Source: Niallia alba (GTDB lineage Bacteria > Bacillota > Bacilli > Bacillales > Cytobacillaceae). From it: 64,000 nt of DNA. Below the pieces are notes generated by a model that worked only from the letters and a program-made list of their open reading frames with translations, searched no databases and was not told the DNA's origin. Positions 19,941 through 29,602 of this stretch are shown in pieces. The stretch spans positions 4,876,001 to 4,940,000 of the forward strand of contig NZ_JABBPK010000001.1 in assembly GCF_012933555.1 (NCBI RefSeq), given 5' to 3'. The stretch's first letter is position 1. Every line of letters begins with the position of its first letter. Position numbers and translations under genes: made by a program.

Positions 19941-20623
19941 ACTGACACCTCAAGCGTTTTTACTGGCCATTCCTCTAGGTTATAAGCCATATCCCAAAAC
20001 TTGTATTCTAGTTGACAGCTTAATAGAAAATATTCCATTAGCTTTTCTTTCTGCGCTTCATTAAGCGTTTCAGCAATTTCGTCTAGTCGCTGGCAAAATG
20101 GTGTAGTGACAGTCATTGGGCCATCTCCATAAAAGTGAATCCAGTCATAAAAAGGATGGGCACTATCAGGGTTAACCTCTTCTAAAAGCTTTTTACCGAT
20201 TTCCACATATGTCCATGGGCAAGGTAAAAGCACTGCTAAAATATCGGCAATATCACCTTGCTGTGCAACTGTAAGCATGTGACGAATATAGTGATGTGCA
20301 GACGGAGCTACTGGAAACCCTTGTAGATCTTCATATTTAACACCTGCTACTTCACAAAAATTATTATGTGGATGTATTTCGCTATGTAGCACAAAAGATA
20401 TTTGATTATTAAAAAGTTCGATATCTCTTCTATTCGAACTTTTTGAAATTGCCAAACCATAAATTTTCATAAACGCATTTAAATACTCAAAGTCTTGTTT
20501 CACATAATGGATAAGCTGTTCTTTCTTTAAATCACCCTTTCCAATTCCTTGAACAAATGGATGTTCCATAATTGCCTGAAAGATTGGTTCTGCCTGCTTA
20601 CGTAATTCTTGTGAAAAACTCAT
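19937..20623 (-). CDS. tenA: TenA-family aminopyrimidine aminohydrolase (thiaminase II)
   Basis: A 228-aa all-helical TenA protein. Family features include HPFVQGIGKGDL, YVKQDFEYLNAFMKIYG, LHSEIHPHNNFCE, the catalytic-Cys region LPCPWTYVEIGKKL and the Glu near the C-terminus (LEYKFWDMAY). It hydrolyses aminopyrimidine breakdown products of thiamine to HMP for reuse. The start is at 20623, because AAGGAGG lies 7 bases before it. It is the first gene after the TPP riboswitch and is followed by its probable uptake system. YkoF, found with ykoEDC in B. subtilis, is absent. Confidence 0.92.
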   Translation of the reverse strand: MSFSQELRKQAEPIFQAIMEHPFVQGIGKGDLKKEQLIHYVKQDFEYLNAFMKIYGLAISKSSNRRDIELFNNQISFVLHSEIHPHNNFCEVAGVKYEDLQGFPVAPSAHHYIRHMLTVAQQGDIADILAVLLPCPWTYVEIGKKLLEEVNPDSAHPFYDWIHFYGDGPMTVTTPFCQRLDEIAETLNEAQKEKLMEYFLLSCQLEYKFWDMAYNLEEWPVKTLEVSV

Positions 20624-20705
20624 TTGATTTCCTCCTTCTTTGGTCCTTATGACCAACCATTAAGATTTTTTCATGAAAAGGAAAACATGGAGCAACTTTG
20701 ATATG

Positions 20706-20736
20706 CAAAAAAGCCACTCCAAAAATGGAGTGGCTT
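20706..20736 (-). terminator. riboswitch-controlled terminator before tenA
   Basis: On the minus strand AAGCCACTCC pairs with GGAGTGGCTT around ATTTTT, followed by a T-run (20706-20712). GTGGAGTC at the 3' end of the aptamer could pair with the CCACTCC arm, giving an alternative antiterminator. Confidence 0.85.
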
Positions 20737-20773
20737 ATATATGAATAAAATAACACTACTATTCTATGCCGAC

Positions 20774-20859
20774 TCCACTTTCCTACGCTAGTATGAACTA
20801 GATCAGGTTCAAAGGGTCCAAGTATTCTTGTCTCAGCCAATAAGGCTCCCCTAGTGGAT
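20774..20859 (-). promoter_or_regulatory. TPP riboswitch (THI element)
   Basis: The minus strand carries the conserved aptamer blocks in order: AGGGGAGCC, GGCTGAGA, GACCCTTTGAACCTGATC, GTTCATAC and GCGTAGGAAAGTGG. P1 is closed by TCCACT with AGTGGA. It lies between a promoter and a terminator upstream of tenA-ykoEDC, so thiamine pyrophosphate should shut off the operon. Confidence 0.96.
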
Positions 20860-20880
20860 TTTCCTATTCAATTACTTAAT

Positions 20881-20910
20881 ACATTACCGAAAGACTATAA
20901 TTTTTGTCAA
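20881..20910 (-). promoter_or_regulatory. promoter of the tenA-ykoEDC operon
   Basis: On the minus strand TTGACA (20905-20910) and TAATGT (20881-20886) are 18 bases apart, about 22 bases upstream of the aptamer. Confidence 0.5.
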
Positions 20911-21044
20911 TCATTTTTCACATATTCTTTTTGATAATTCTGTTTATCCCCTATTCTTAAGGGGAATAACTTTAATGAAATTCTGATTATGTATGCTGTA
21001 TTTCCCTTTACTTTTAAAGAAACTTTCACAAAATCGACATATTC

Positions 21045-21078
21045 ATGTGATGTTTTTCACATAATTTAAGTATATAAT
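21045..21078 (+). promoter_or_regulatory. Rex/Fnr-type operator and -10 of ldh
   Basis: ATGTGA-N6-TCACAT (21045-21062) fits both the Rex (TTGTGA-N6-TCACAA) and Bacillus Fnr (TGTGA-N6-TCACA) patterns. TATAAT follows at 21073-21078. Redox control by Rex is usual for ldh. The mRNA leader would be about 160 bases. The rest of the 383-bp gap shows no other recognisable feature. Confidence 0.65.
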
Positions 21079-21218
21079 CACTATATAAACAGTAATAACA
21101 TTTTACAAAAGAATGAATTTTAAGATACTATGGAGAAAAGTAGAAACAAAGTAAATTATTAACGAATCTTGTTCTCCATTTAGTAATGAAATAGCTTTAA
21201 ATACTATTAATCTATTAA

Positions 21219-22193
<975 letters not shown>

Positions 22194-22199
22194 TAGATA

Positions 22200-22240
22200 A
22201 TAGAAGCCTATTACTATCAACGTATAATAGGCTTCTATCT
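22200..22240 (+). terminator. terminator of ldh
   Basis: ATAGAAGCCTATTA pairs with TAATAGGCTTCTAT around a short loop and is followed by CTATTTTCTT. The distal arm overlaps the end of the minus-strand alkyltransferase-like pseudogene. Confidence 0.85.
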
Positions 22241-22563
22241 ATTTTCTTCATCCAATAGATGGAGTGGCTCGTAACCGTACTCTATTAAGTTAACAAATCC
22301 ATTTTCCGCAAATATAATCCCCTCTTTTTCTAACATCCTTCTTTGAAGTTGTCCATTTCACCTGGTAATCCAATGCATCCTTTACTATTAAGTACCCGTT
22401 GCCATGGTAGTTGATATTTTTCCGATAAGGTATGAAGAATCCTAACAACTTGTCTCGCACCCCTTGGACTTCCAGCTATAGCAGCTATTTGTCCATATGT
22501 CATTACTTTCCCTTCTGGAATATCTGCAATGATTTCAACTACCTTTTTTGTAAAAGGTCTCAT
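22235..22563 (-). pseudogene. alkyltransferase-like (MGMT-family) protein, frameshifted
   Basis: The first 70 codons encode a DNA-binding domain of the methylguanine methyltransferase family (GKVMTYGQIAAIAGSPRGAR, then LPWQRVLNSKG). As in ATL proteins, the position of the alkyl-acceptor Cys is not visible as PCHR. After LPGEMDN the frame ends early at 22330. A shift of one base restores LQRRMLEKEGIIFAENGF and runs to a stop at 22235, the expected family C-terminus. A single-base deletion near 22350 therefore explains the break. ATL proteins flag alkylated guanines for nucleotide excision repair. A sequencing error would equally explain it. Confidence 0.75.
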
Positions 22564-22673
22564 CTTCTTACCTCCTCTTATATATAGACCATTCTAACAA
22601 AATTTTTGTTAGAAGTTACTTTTTCCTTCTTATTAGAGATAAAGATTATACCAATGAAATTTCATAAAAAAAC

Positions 22674-23231
22674 GAGGCTGGGACAAAACTAAATAGTTAA
22701 TCTGTAAAGACGAACAATCTCTAGTTTAGCTCATAAATAAAGGTTACTTTCCTATACTGATTATTTATGTTTTTAACTATAGTCAAGTGTAAAAATTAAT
22801 TCGTTCCATTGCGCTACAGACACACGATTCGCCGGGGAGCAACCTAAGCCTCCTCGGCAAAAGCCTGTGGGGTCTAAAGATTGCTCTATTTCCCGCAGGA
22901 GTCGAGTGTCCTCCGCTCCATTGCACTCCGTTTTTAAAGGCTAATTCCTAAAGTAATATTGTTTTTTCAAAAAAATGAATTAGTAGGAAATATGGAGCAG
23001 CCTGAATACACGTAGACTCCTGTGGGATTAGCGAGACAGCCTGAGACCCTGCAGGCCAAAGGCAGACCGCGGCTCAGCGCGAGCCCCATGGAAAGCGAAG
23101 TGTATTCAGGCTGCGGGTAATAACAGCTGAAACAGCTTTTTTACAAGCCGATTAAAAAGCCAAACAATCATACAAATTTTCGTGTAATTGTTTGGCTTTA
23201 ACTTTGGCTGGAATACTTATGTCCCAGTCTC
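22674..23231. mobile_element. miniature inverted-repeat element, copy A (558 bp)
   Basis: Ends are GAGGCTGGGACA at the left and the inverse of GAGACTGGGACA at the right. Inside are TCTGTAAAGACGAACAATCTC near the left, two GC-rich palindromic modules (about 22800-22933 and 22995-23118), and a terminator-like hairpin (AAACAAT...ATTGTTT) near 23150-23200. Copies at 24528-24799 and 35725-36100 share the ends and internal words. No ORF is present, and no target duplication is visible at this copy. Confidence 0.75.
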
Positions 23232-23245
23232 TTGTCTTTTTATTA

Positions 23246-23337
23246 TTATTGTAAATTTTGTTGTATCAACTGATTGGTTTGTGTTTGCGTTTGGGTGTAG
23301 GTTGTAATCTGCTTATTAATCTCCTTCTTATCCAACT
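23246..23337 (-). pseudogene. possible C-terminal gene remnant, unidentified
   Basis: The minus strand reads an open segment ending in INKQITTYTQTQTNQ and a tandem TAA stop at 23246-23248, with coding-like composition. It stops abruptly where the plus-strand oxidoreductase sequence begins (about 23330). I do not recognise the family. It may be a chance reading. Confidence 0.25.
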
Positions 23338-24480
23338 TTAGAAGAGGACATTACTTGTGACGTACTTATTATTGGAGGCGGAAGTTCCGGAGCTCAATGC
23401 GCTCACTATTTAAGTGAAGCTGGATTAGATGTGGTTGTTGTTGATAAAAGAAATATAGGTGAAGGCAGTACTTTGACAAACACTGCCTTAATACAGTATT
23501 TAGGAGATAAAATGTTATTTGAGCTAGTAAATACTTTCGGAGAGGAAACAGCAATCAAGCATACTAAGCTTTGTGAGGAAGCAATTCGTGATATAGAAGC
23601 TATTTCTACCAAGCTTGAGATCCCATCTGATTTTGTCCGCCGCGATAGTCTTTATTACGCTAGCTATGAAGAAGATACAAAAAAAATAGAGGCGGAATAC
23701 TATTATTTAAACAAACATCAATTTCAAGTATCTCTATTATCTTCTGATGAAATTTTTAAAAAATATGGTTTTCATAAACATAAAGCATTGTACATAAATA
23801 ACGATGGGGAGATTAATCCATACAAATTTAATCACGGACTAATTCAACACGCTCACCAAAAAGGGGTTCGGGTATATGAAAATACACGTATTAATGGAAA
23901 AAAACTAACGAACGACCAAGCAATTTTTTATACCGAAAACCAGCATTCTATAACTGCTAAAAAGGTAATTATGGCAGCCGGATATGAAAATCTAGAATTT
24001 AAGAAAGAAAAGAATAGCTTATTATTAAGCTCTTATGTTGTTGTTACCAACCCAATCGATGATTTTTCTTCATGGCATAAAAGAATATTAATATGGGAAA
24101 CAGCTCGTCCTTATATTTATATGAGAACAACTTTAGATAATCGCATTATCATTGGCGGCCTGGATGATAATACTACTAATCCTGAGGACAGAGACTCTAA
24201 GATCATGTATAGAAAAGAAAAACTTATTGCAGAATGTAACAAGCTTTTTCCAAAATTAGATATAAAGGCAGAATATTACCTCGGTGCCTTTTATGGGGGA
24301 ACACATGACGGATTGCCGCTTATCGGCGAATACGAGGATTTTCCTAATTGCTACTTTTTAATGGCTTATGGAGATAATGGGTTAGTTTATAGCATGGCTC
24401 TTGCAAAGATACTAAAGGATATTCTTACAAAGGGCACTCATCCTGATTATGCCATTTATAATAGAGTAATGAAGAAATAA
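23320..24480 (+). pseudogene. FAD-dependent oxidoreductase (DAO family), 5'-truncated
   Basis: The frame reads YPTLEEDITCDVLIIGGGSS from 23329, including the GxGxxG FAD-binding site, but has no ATG, GTG or TTG before it and runs into TAA at 23317-23319. The usual first ~20 residues of such ~400-aa proteins are missing. The first internal ATG (23431) lies after the FAD motif, so a protein started there should not bind FAD. The remainder is intact to 24480 (GGTHDGLPLIGEYEDF, typical of glycine/amino-acid oxidases). The 5' end was probably lost in the rearrangement that left copy A of the miniature element just upstream. Confidence 0.75.
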
Positions 24481-24527
24481 GTGAGCTTTAGTTCAATTAG
24501 GGCCTACTTAAAGGAATAGAAGAAAAA

Positions 24528-24799
24528 AAGGTTGGGACATATCTAAATAGATACTCTGTAAAGACGAACAATCTCTAGTTTAGCTAGTATATAGCTGCTG
24601 CTTTTGCATACTTTTTACAAGAGGAAATATAATTAGTTGGTTAAACAGAGCATTCCGGTTGCGAGGAATCGCACCGAACTTCATGGAAATAACCTTTTAA
24701 AAACAAATAAAAACCCAAACAATTATACGGAACTTTCATTAGCATGTTCGTATAATTGTTCGGATTTATCATTTTCTGGAATACTTTTGTCTCAGCCTT
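24528..24799. mobile_element. miniature inverted-repeat element, copy B (internally deleted, ~272 bp)
   Basis: It has the same ends as copies A and C (AAGGTTGGGACAT; inverse of AAGGCTGAGACAA) and the same left interior. The GC-rich palindrome is collapsed: CAGAGCATTCCGG joins directly to GGAATCGCACCGAACTTCATGG. The hairpin ACAATTATACG/CGTATAATTGT at 24718-24762 is retained and may act as the terminator for livF, which ends 16 bases away. Confidence 0.7.
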
Positions 24800-24814
24800 T
24801 TCCAATCCCTCTTA

Positions 24815-25522
24815 TTAATGCCCACCCAAATAAGCCTGCTTTAATTCATCACTTTCCTGTAGTTCTTGTGCAGATCCTGATAAAACCACTTTTCCTGTTT
24901 CGATGACATATCCTCTATGCGCAATCGATAATGCCATATGAGCATTTTGCTCCACCAATAAAACAGTCGTTCCTTCTTCATTAATTTCTTGAATGACTTG
25001 AAAGATCGTACGAACGATAATCGGTGCTAATCCCATCGATGGTTCATCTAAAAGAAGCAATTTCGGTTTTGCCATTATGGCTCTTCCCATTGCCAGCATT
25101 TGTTGTTCCCCACCAGATAGGGTGCCAGCTAGCTGTTTTTTTCTCTCAAATAACCGCGGGAAAATCTCATACACTTTTTGTAAATTCTTCTGAATTTCCT
25201 GTTTATCTTTTCTTAAAAAAGCGCCTAATTCCAGATTTTCTTCCACTGTCATATTAGAAAAAACTCGGCGTCCTTCGGGTACATGTGACATTCCAGCTTT
25301 CACGATTGATTGCGCTGGTTTTCCTGCAATAGACTTCCCTAAATACTCAATAGAGCCCTTTTTAGGCTTAATTAAACCGGATAATGTCTTTAATAATGTA
25401 CTTTTACCCGCTCCATTCGCACCGATAAGGGTAACTATTTCGCCTTCTTCGATATCAAGCGTTACTCCCTTTAACGCCTGAATATTTCCATAGTATACAT
25501 TAAGATCCTTTATATGAAGCAT
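24815..25522 (-). CDS. livF: branched-chain amino acid ABC transporter ATPase LivF
   Basis: A 235-aa ABC ATPase with Walker A GANGAGKST (33-41), signature LSGGEQQMLAMGRA and Walker B LLLLDEPSMGLAP. The phrase SHVPEGRRVF is typical of LivF. It is last in a livJ-H-M-G-F operon, its start overlapping the livG stop by one base. With LivG it powers uptake of leucine, isoleucine, valine or related amides. Confidence 0.93.
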   Translation of the reverse strand: MLHIKDLNVYYGNIQALKGVTLDIEEGEIVTLIGANGAGKSTLLKTLSGLIKPKKGSIEYLGKSIAGKPAQSIVKAGMSHVPEGRRVFSNMTVEENLELGAFLRKDKQEIQKNLQKVYEIFPRLFERKKQLAGTLSGGEQQMLAMGRAIMAKPKLLLLDEPSMGLAPIIVRTIFQVIQEINEEGTTVLLVEQNAHMALSIAHRGYVIETGKVVLSGSAQELQESDELKQAYLGGH

Positions 25523-26304
25523 TATTCAGCAACCTCCTCTCCTAAATAAGCTTCGATTACCTTTGGATGATTTCTAATCACTTCAGGTGTTCCCTCTGCA
25601 ATCAATTGTCCATGATCCAAAACATAAATTCGCTCACAGATCCCCATAACAAGGGGCATATCATGCTCAATAAGCAAAATGGTTAACTGAAATTTTTTTC
25701 GAATAAATGCGATCAATTCCATCAGTTCATGTGTTTCCTGAGGATTCATTCCTGCAGCTGGTTCATCTAGTAATAACAGTTTAGGACCTGCCGCTAAAGC
25801 TCTTGCTATCTCTAGACGGCGTTGCTGGCCATACGGAAGATTCTTCGCTTTTTCATTCATATAACGATCGAGTTGAAAAATCTTTAGAAACTCTATTGAT
25901 TTTTCTTCCATTTCTTTCTCCCCTTTGAAATGGGAAGGAAGCCGCAAAATACTGCTTAGCATCGAGTGCTTTGCCAAAGAATGATAGGCTACCTTTACAT
26001 TATCTAAAACGGATAGCTCTTCAAATAAACGAATATTTTGAAAGGTTCTGCTAATCCCTCTTCTTGTTACCTGAAAAGGCTGCAATCCCTTTAGACTCTT
26101 TCCATCAAAGAGAATTTCCCCTTCCGTTGGCGCATATACACCAGTTAACATGTTGAAAGTAGTCGTTTTCCCCGCACCATTCGGACCTATTAGGCCAATT
26201 AACTCTCCTTGATTCAGTTCTACATCAATCGCGGAGACTGCCTTTAAACCACCAAAAGAAATACCTACATTTTTCATTTGCAATAAAGGTTCATTCTTAG
26301 TCAT
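25522..26304 (-). CDS. livG: branched-chain amino acid ABC transporter ATPase LivG
   Basis: A 260-aa ABC ATPase with GPNGAGKTT, the TRTFQNIRLF segment diagnostic of LivG, LPYGQQRRLEIARALA and LLLLDEPAAGMNP. The C-terminus (HPKVIEAYLGEE) is also characteristic. It overlaps livM by 8 bases and livF by one, so translation is coupled. Confidence 0.94.
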   Translation of the reverse strand: MTKNEPLLQMKNVGISFGGLKAVSAIDVELNQGELIGLIGPNGAGKTTTFNMLTGVYAPTEGEILFDGKSLKGLQPFQVTRRGISRTFQNIRLFEELSVLDNVKVAYHSLAKHSMLSSILRLPSHFKGEKEMEEKSIEFLKIFQLDRYMNEKAKNLPYGQQRRLEIARALAAGPKLLLLDEPAAGMNPQETHELMELIAFIRKKFQLTILLIEHDMPLVMGICERIYVLDHGQLIAEGTPEVIRNHPKVIEAYLGEEVAE

Positions 26305-27244
26305 TGGAATTACCTCCTTTGCGTTTAAACAAATCTGTAATTTCCTTCGTTCCCATTAATCCCTTTGGGCGATATAGCATTACGATTACTAAAACAAGGC
26401 TATATATAATCATTCGCGTTTCTGGATAATCTTGAAGATAAGTAGAAATGATTGTCAAAAAGCTAGCGGCAATAACAGATCCTGATAAACTCCCTAACCC
26501 TCCAAGGACGACGTAAATCAAAATATCAAAGGACTTTAAAAATCCAAAGTTAGTTGGATTAATAATATAGAAGTTATGTGCTTGAAGCGCTCCTGCAACT
26601 CCAGCGAATAAAGACCCTAGTGCAAAAGCCGCCACCTTATAATAAGTTGTGTTAATTCCCATCGCATCTGCCGCAATTTCATTTTCCCTAATCGCAATTG
26701 CTGCACGACCATGTCTTGAATTAGTAAAATTCACTATGACCAAAATTGTAATAAATAAACAAATGAACGTACTTGTCCATGTAGTCAAATGGGTAACTTG
26801 CATTCCTGCTGCTCCACCGACATAATCAATATTTAAGAAGAAAATTCGAATAATTTCCGCAAATCCTAATGTAGCAATTGCTAAATAATCTCCTCTTAAT
26901 CGCAATGTTGGAATTCCAACTAATAGCCCTGCTAGTGCGGCAACAAGTCCACCAGCTAAAATAGCAATTGGAAAAGGCAATTGAAACTTCATAGTGGCAA
27001 TAGCTGACACGTATGCCCCCACTGCCAAAAAGCCTGCATGTCCAATTGAAAATTGACCGGTAATACCTATTACAAGATGCAAGCTAACTGCTAGCATAAT
27101 ATTAATTGCCATTAAGATAATCATATTGCTATATAAAGAGTCAATCCAGCCTCCAGTCATTAGGAACTGAATTACGCCATAAATAAGTGCGGACAGTATA
27201 AGGAATATCCAAAAAGCTTTTGATTTTTTCATCCTTCCAGTCAC
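26297..27244 (-). CDS. livM: branched-chain amino acid ABC permease LivM
   Basis: A 315-aa permease with eight to nine membrane segments. The family phrases SLHLVIGITGQFSIGHAGF and LATLGFAEIIRIFF are present, and RMIIYSLVLVIVMLYRPKGL closes the protein. It forms the channel with LivH, which ends one base upstream. Confidence 0.94.
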   Translation of the reverse strand: MTGRMKKSKAFWIFLILSALIYGVIQFLMTGGWIDSLYSNMIILMAINIMLAVSLHLVIGITGQFSIGHAGFLAVGAYVSAIATMKFQLPFPIAILAGGLVAALAGLLVGIPTLRLRGDYLAIATLGFAEIIRIFFLNIDYVGGAAGMQVTHLTTWTSTFICLFITILVIVNFTNSRHGRAAIAIRENEIAADAMGINTTYYKVAAFALGSLFAGVAGALQAHNFYIINPTNFGFLKSFDILIYVVLGGLGSLSGSVIAASFLTIISTYLQDYPETRMIIYSLVLVIVMLYRPKGLMGTKEITDLFKRKGGNSND

Positions 27245-28120
27245 CTACACTTTCTCTTTTGTATTCTTACCAAGTATGCCTGATGGTTTAAAGATAAGAA
27301 TCAAAATTAAAATAATAAAAGCCGCGGCATCTCTCCATAAAGAAAAGCCTAAAGCACTAACAATCGTTTCTACTACTCCCAAAATAAGTCCGCCAATCAT
27401 TGCACCTGGAATAATCCCTATTCCGCCTAAAACAGCTGCAACGAATGCCTTTAATCCTGGAATGACTCCCATCAGTGGTTCAATTTTTGTGTAATAAGCA
27501 CCAAAAATTACGCCTGCTGCTCCAGCTAAGGCAGATCCAATCGCAAAAGTTGCTGAAATGGTCCGGTCTACATTGATTCCCATTAATCTTGCTGCATCTA
27601 TATCATGAGAAACCGCCCGCATTGCCTTTCCGGTCTTCGTTTTATGGACAATAAATTGCAAAATTAACATTAATCCTACTGACGTTCCTAAAATAATCAG
27701 AGACTTGCTTGTAATTTGTGCACCAAACACATCAAATGTCTTTGTTGGTAAAACACTTGGATAGGTTTCTAATCCTGCCCCTCTAAAATAAATAAATACA
27801 TATTCAATCAATAAAGAAACCCCGATTGCTGTAATTAGTGCCGCAATTCTCGTCGCATTTCTCAACCGTTTATATGCAATTCTTTCAATAATAATTCCAA
27901 AGATAGCACAAGCAATCATGGAAACAATCAATGCTGGAAAAAAACTAAGCCCCCAGCCAGTAATAGCATAAAAGCCAATAAAGGCCCCGACCATAAATAC
28001 ATCTCCATGGGCAAAGTTAATAAGTTTAATGATTCCATATACCATCGTATATCCTAAGGCAATAAGGGCATAAATACTTCCCAAGGAAATGCCGTTAACT
28101 AGCTGTTGTATCCATTCCAT
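27245..28120 (-). CDS. livH: branched-chain amino acid ABC permease LivH
   Basis: A 291-aa permease beginning MEWIQQLVNGISLGSIYALI, with LGYTMVYGIIKLINFAHGD and LILIFKPSGILG, all standard LivH signatures. The start has AAAGGGAG about 8 bases upstream. It follows a 193-base gap after livJ that contains a hairpin. Confidence 0.94.
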   Translation of the reverse strand: MEWIQQLVNGISLGSIYALIALGYTMVYGIIKLINFAHGDVFMVGAFIGFYAITGWGLSFFPALIVSMIACAIFGIIIERIAYKRLRNATRIAALITAIGVSLLIEYVFIYFRGAGLETYPSVLPTKTFDVFGAQITSKSLIILGTSVGLMLILQFIVHKTKTGKAMRAVSHDIDAARLMGINVDRTISATFAIGSALAGAAGVIFGAYYTKIEPLMGVIPGLKAFVAAVLGGIGIIPGAMIGGLILGVVETIVSALGFSLWRDAAAFIILILILIFKPSGILGKNTKEKV

Positions 28121-28283
28121 CTATTTATTCACTCCCTTTTGCTAAGCAATAATCAATGAAAAATATTTTCGCAAAGCTTACTGCTACTTAACTCGTATAA
28201 AGCACATTTTGTGTTCTTACTCTCTATCTCTATTACTCTTTCATATCTCCAATTTTCTATTCTTATTCTTCCAATGGAAAATA

Positions 28284-28300
28284 GGGAGGCTCTCCCTCCC
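28284..28300 (-). terminator. hairpin between livJ and livH
   Basis: GGGAGG pairs with CCTCCC around CTCTC, and TATTTTCC follows on the minus strand. It probably gives partial termination that favours the binding protein. Confidence 0.6.
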
Positions 28301-28313
28301 CATCCATAATGTC

Positions 28314-29486
28314 TTATTCTGGATCAACCTTTGTTTTAAACACTTGTTTTCCATCTTGATATTCTAGAACTGTTGCTGATTTGATCGGGTTATGATTTTC
28401 GTCGATTGTAACTAACCCAGTAATTAGTGATAAGTCTTTTGTTTTTGCCAACTCTTCTTTAATCTTTTCAGAATCTGTACTTCCTGCTCTTTCAACAGCA
28501 TCTTTTAATAGATACACAGAGTCATAACCTAAAGCATTAAATGCATCTGGGCTTTTTCCGTATTCGTCATTAAATGCGGAAACAAACTTTTGAATTTTCT
28601 CATCTGGATCTTCCGAAGAATAATGGTTTGTAATAAACGTATTATTTAAACTCTCTGCTCCAGCTAAATCAATTAATTTTGGAGAATCCCAGCCGTCAGC
28701 ACCCATGAAAGGAGCTGTAATACCCATTTCGCGAGCTTGCTTAATGATTAATCCAACTTCTTCATAATAGCCAGGAATAAATACAAACTCTGGATTCTTC
28801 CCTTTGATTCTCGTTAATGTCGCGCTGAAATCTGTATCCTTTGCAACATAAGATTCTTCTGAAACTATTTTTCCACCAGCAGCTGTAAAGGTTTCTTTAA
28901 ATGCTGCTGCTAATCCTTTTGCATAATCACTTGCACTATCAGCATAAATGGCAGCATTTTTAATTTTCAAATCATTAATAGCAAAATTAGCAGCCACATT
29001 TCCTTGGAATGGATCAATAAAGGATGTACGGAATGCATACTCATTTAGCTTTCCATCATCATTAACAGTAACGTTTGGAGCTGTACCTGATGGAGTTAAT
29101 AAGACCGTTTTCTTGTCATTAGCGATTTGTACCTGTGCTACTGTATCGCCACTTGTAGCTGCTCCGATAATTGCTGAAACTTTATCTTGGTCGATTAGTT
29201 TCAATGCTCCATTAGTTGCCTCCGTTAAATCAGATTTATTATCTACTTTAACTGGTACTATTTTCTTGCCATCTATTCCGCCATCCGCGTTAATCTCTTT
29301 AATAGCTAAATCAATGCCGCTTTCTAATGATTGTCCGTAAGACGCAACAGCTCCCGAAAGCTCCAAGTTAACTCCTATCTTAAATTCATCCTCTTTGGAT
29401 GCATTATTTCCACCGGCACCACAGCCAGCCAATATACCAGCAGCTAATGTAGAAGCTGTTATTAAAAGACTTAATTTTTTCTTCAT
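28314..29486 (-). CDS. livJ: branched-chain amino acid binding lipoprotein
   Basis: A 390-aa periplasmic-binding-protein-like family (ANF receptor / Peripla_BP_6) lipoprotein. The signal peptide ends ILAGC (Cys ~22). The domain holds the typical IGVNLELSGAVASYGQ and PSGTAPNVT segments. It binds branched-chain amino acids outside the cell for LivHMGF. It is first in the operon, behind a promoter with a palindrome in its spacer. Ligand specificity beyond the Liv class (for example amides or urea) cannot be excluded. Confidence 0.9.
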   Translation of the reverse strand: MKKKLSLLITASTLAAGILAGCGAGGNNASKEDEFKIGVNLELSGAVASYGQSLESGIDLAIKEINADGGIDGKKIVPVKVDNKSDLTEATNGALKLIDQDKVSAIIGAATSGDTVAQVQIANDKKTVLLTPSGTAPNVTVNDDGKLNEYAFRTSFIDPFQGNVAANFAINDLKIKNAAIYADSASDYAKGLAAAFKETFTAAGGKIVSEESYVAKDTDFSATLTRIKGKNPEFVFIPGYYEEVGLIIKQAREMGITAPFMGADGWDSPKLIDLAGAESLNNTFITNHYSSEDPDEKIQKFVSAFNDEYGKSPDAFNALGYDSVYLLKDAVERAGSTDSEKIKEELAKTKDLSLITGLVTIDENHNPIKSATVLEYQDGKQVFKTKVDPE

Positions 29487-29573
29487 ACTGAATCCCCTCT
29501 TATGTTTATTTGATTATTCTGACAATAAAAAGAAAATAACTCTAAATGTTGAAAGAGTTTTACAAAATAAATT

Positions 29574-29602
29574 TTATTAATTTGACTAGTCAGACTATTC
29601 AA
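29574..29602 (-). promoter_or_regulatory. liv operon promoter with palindromic operator in the spacer
   Basis: On the minus strand TTGAAT (29597-29602) and TAATAA (29574-29579) are 17 bases apart. TGACTAGTCA, a perfect 10-bp palindrome (29583-29592), occupies the spacer, as expected for a repressor site. The regulator is not identifiable here. Confidence 0.5.

Noticed and set aside
24637-24906. 89-codon plus-strand ORF
   Set aside because: It runs from inside miniature element B into the antisense strand of livF; no ribosome site.
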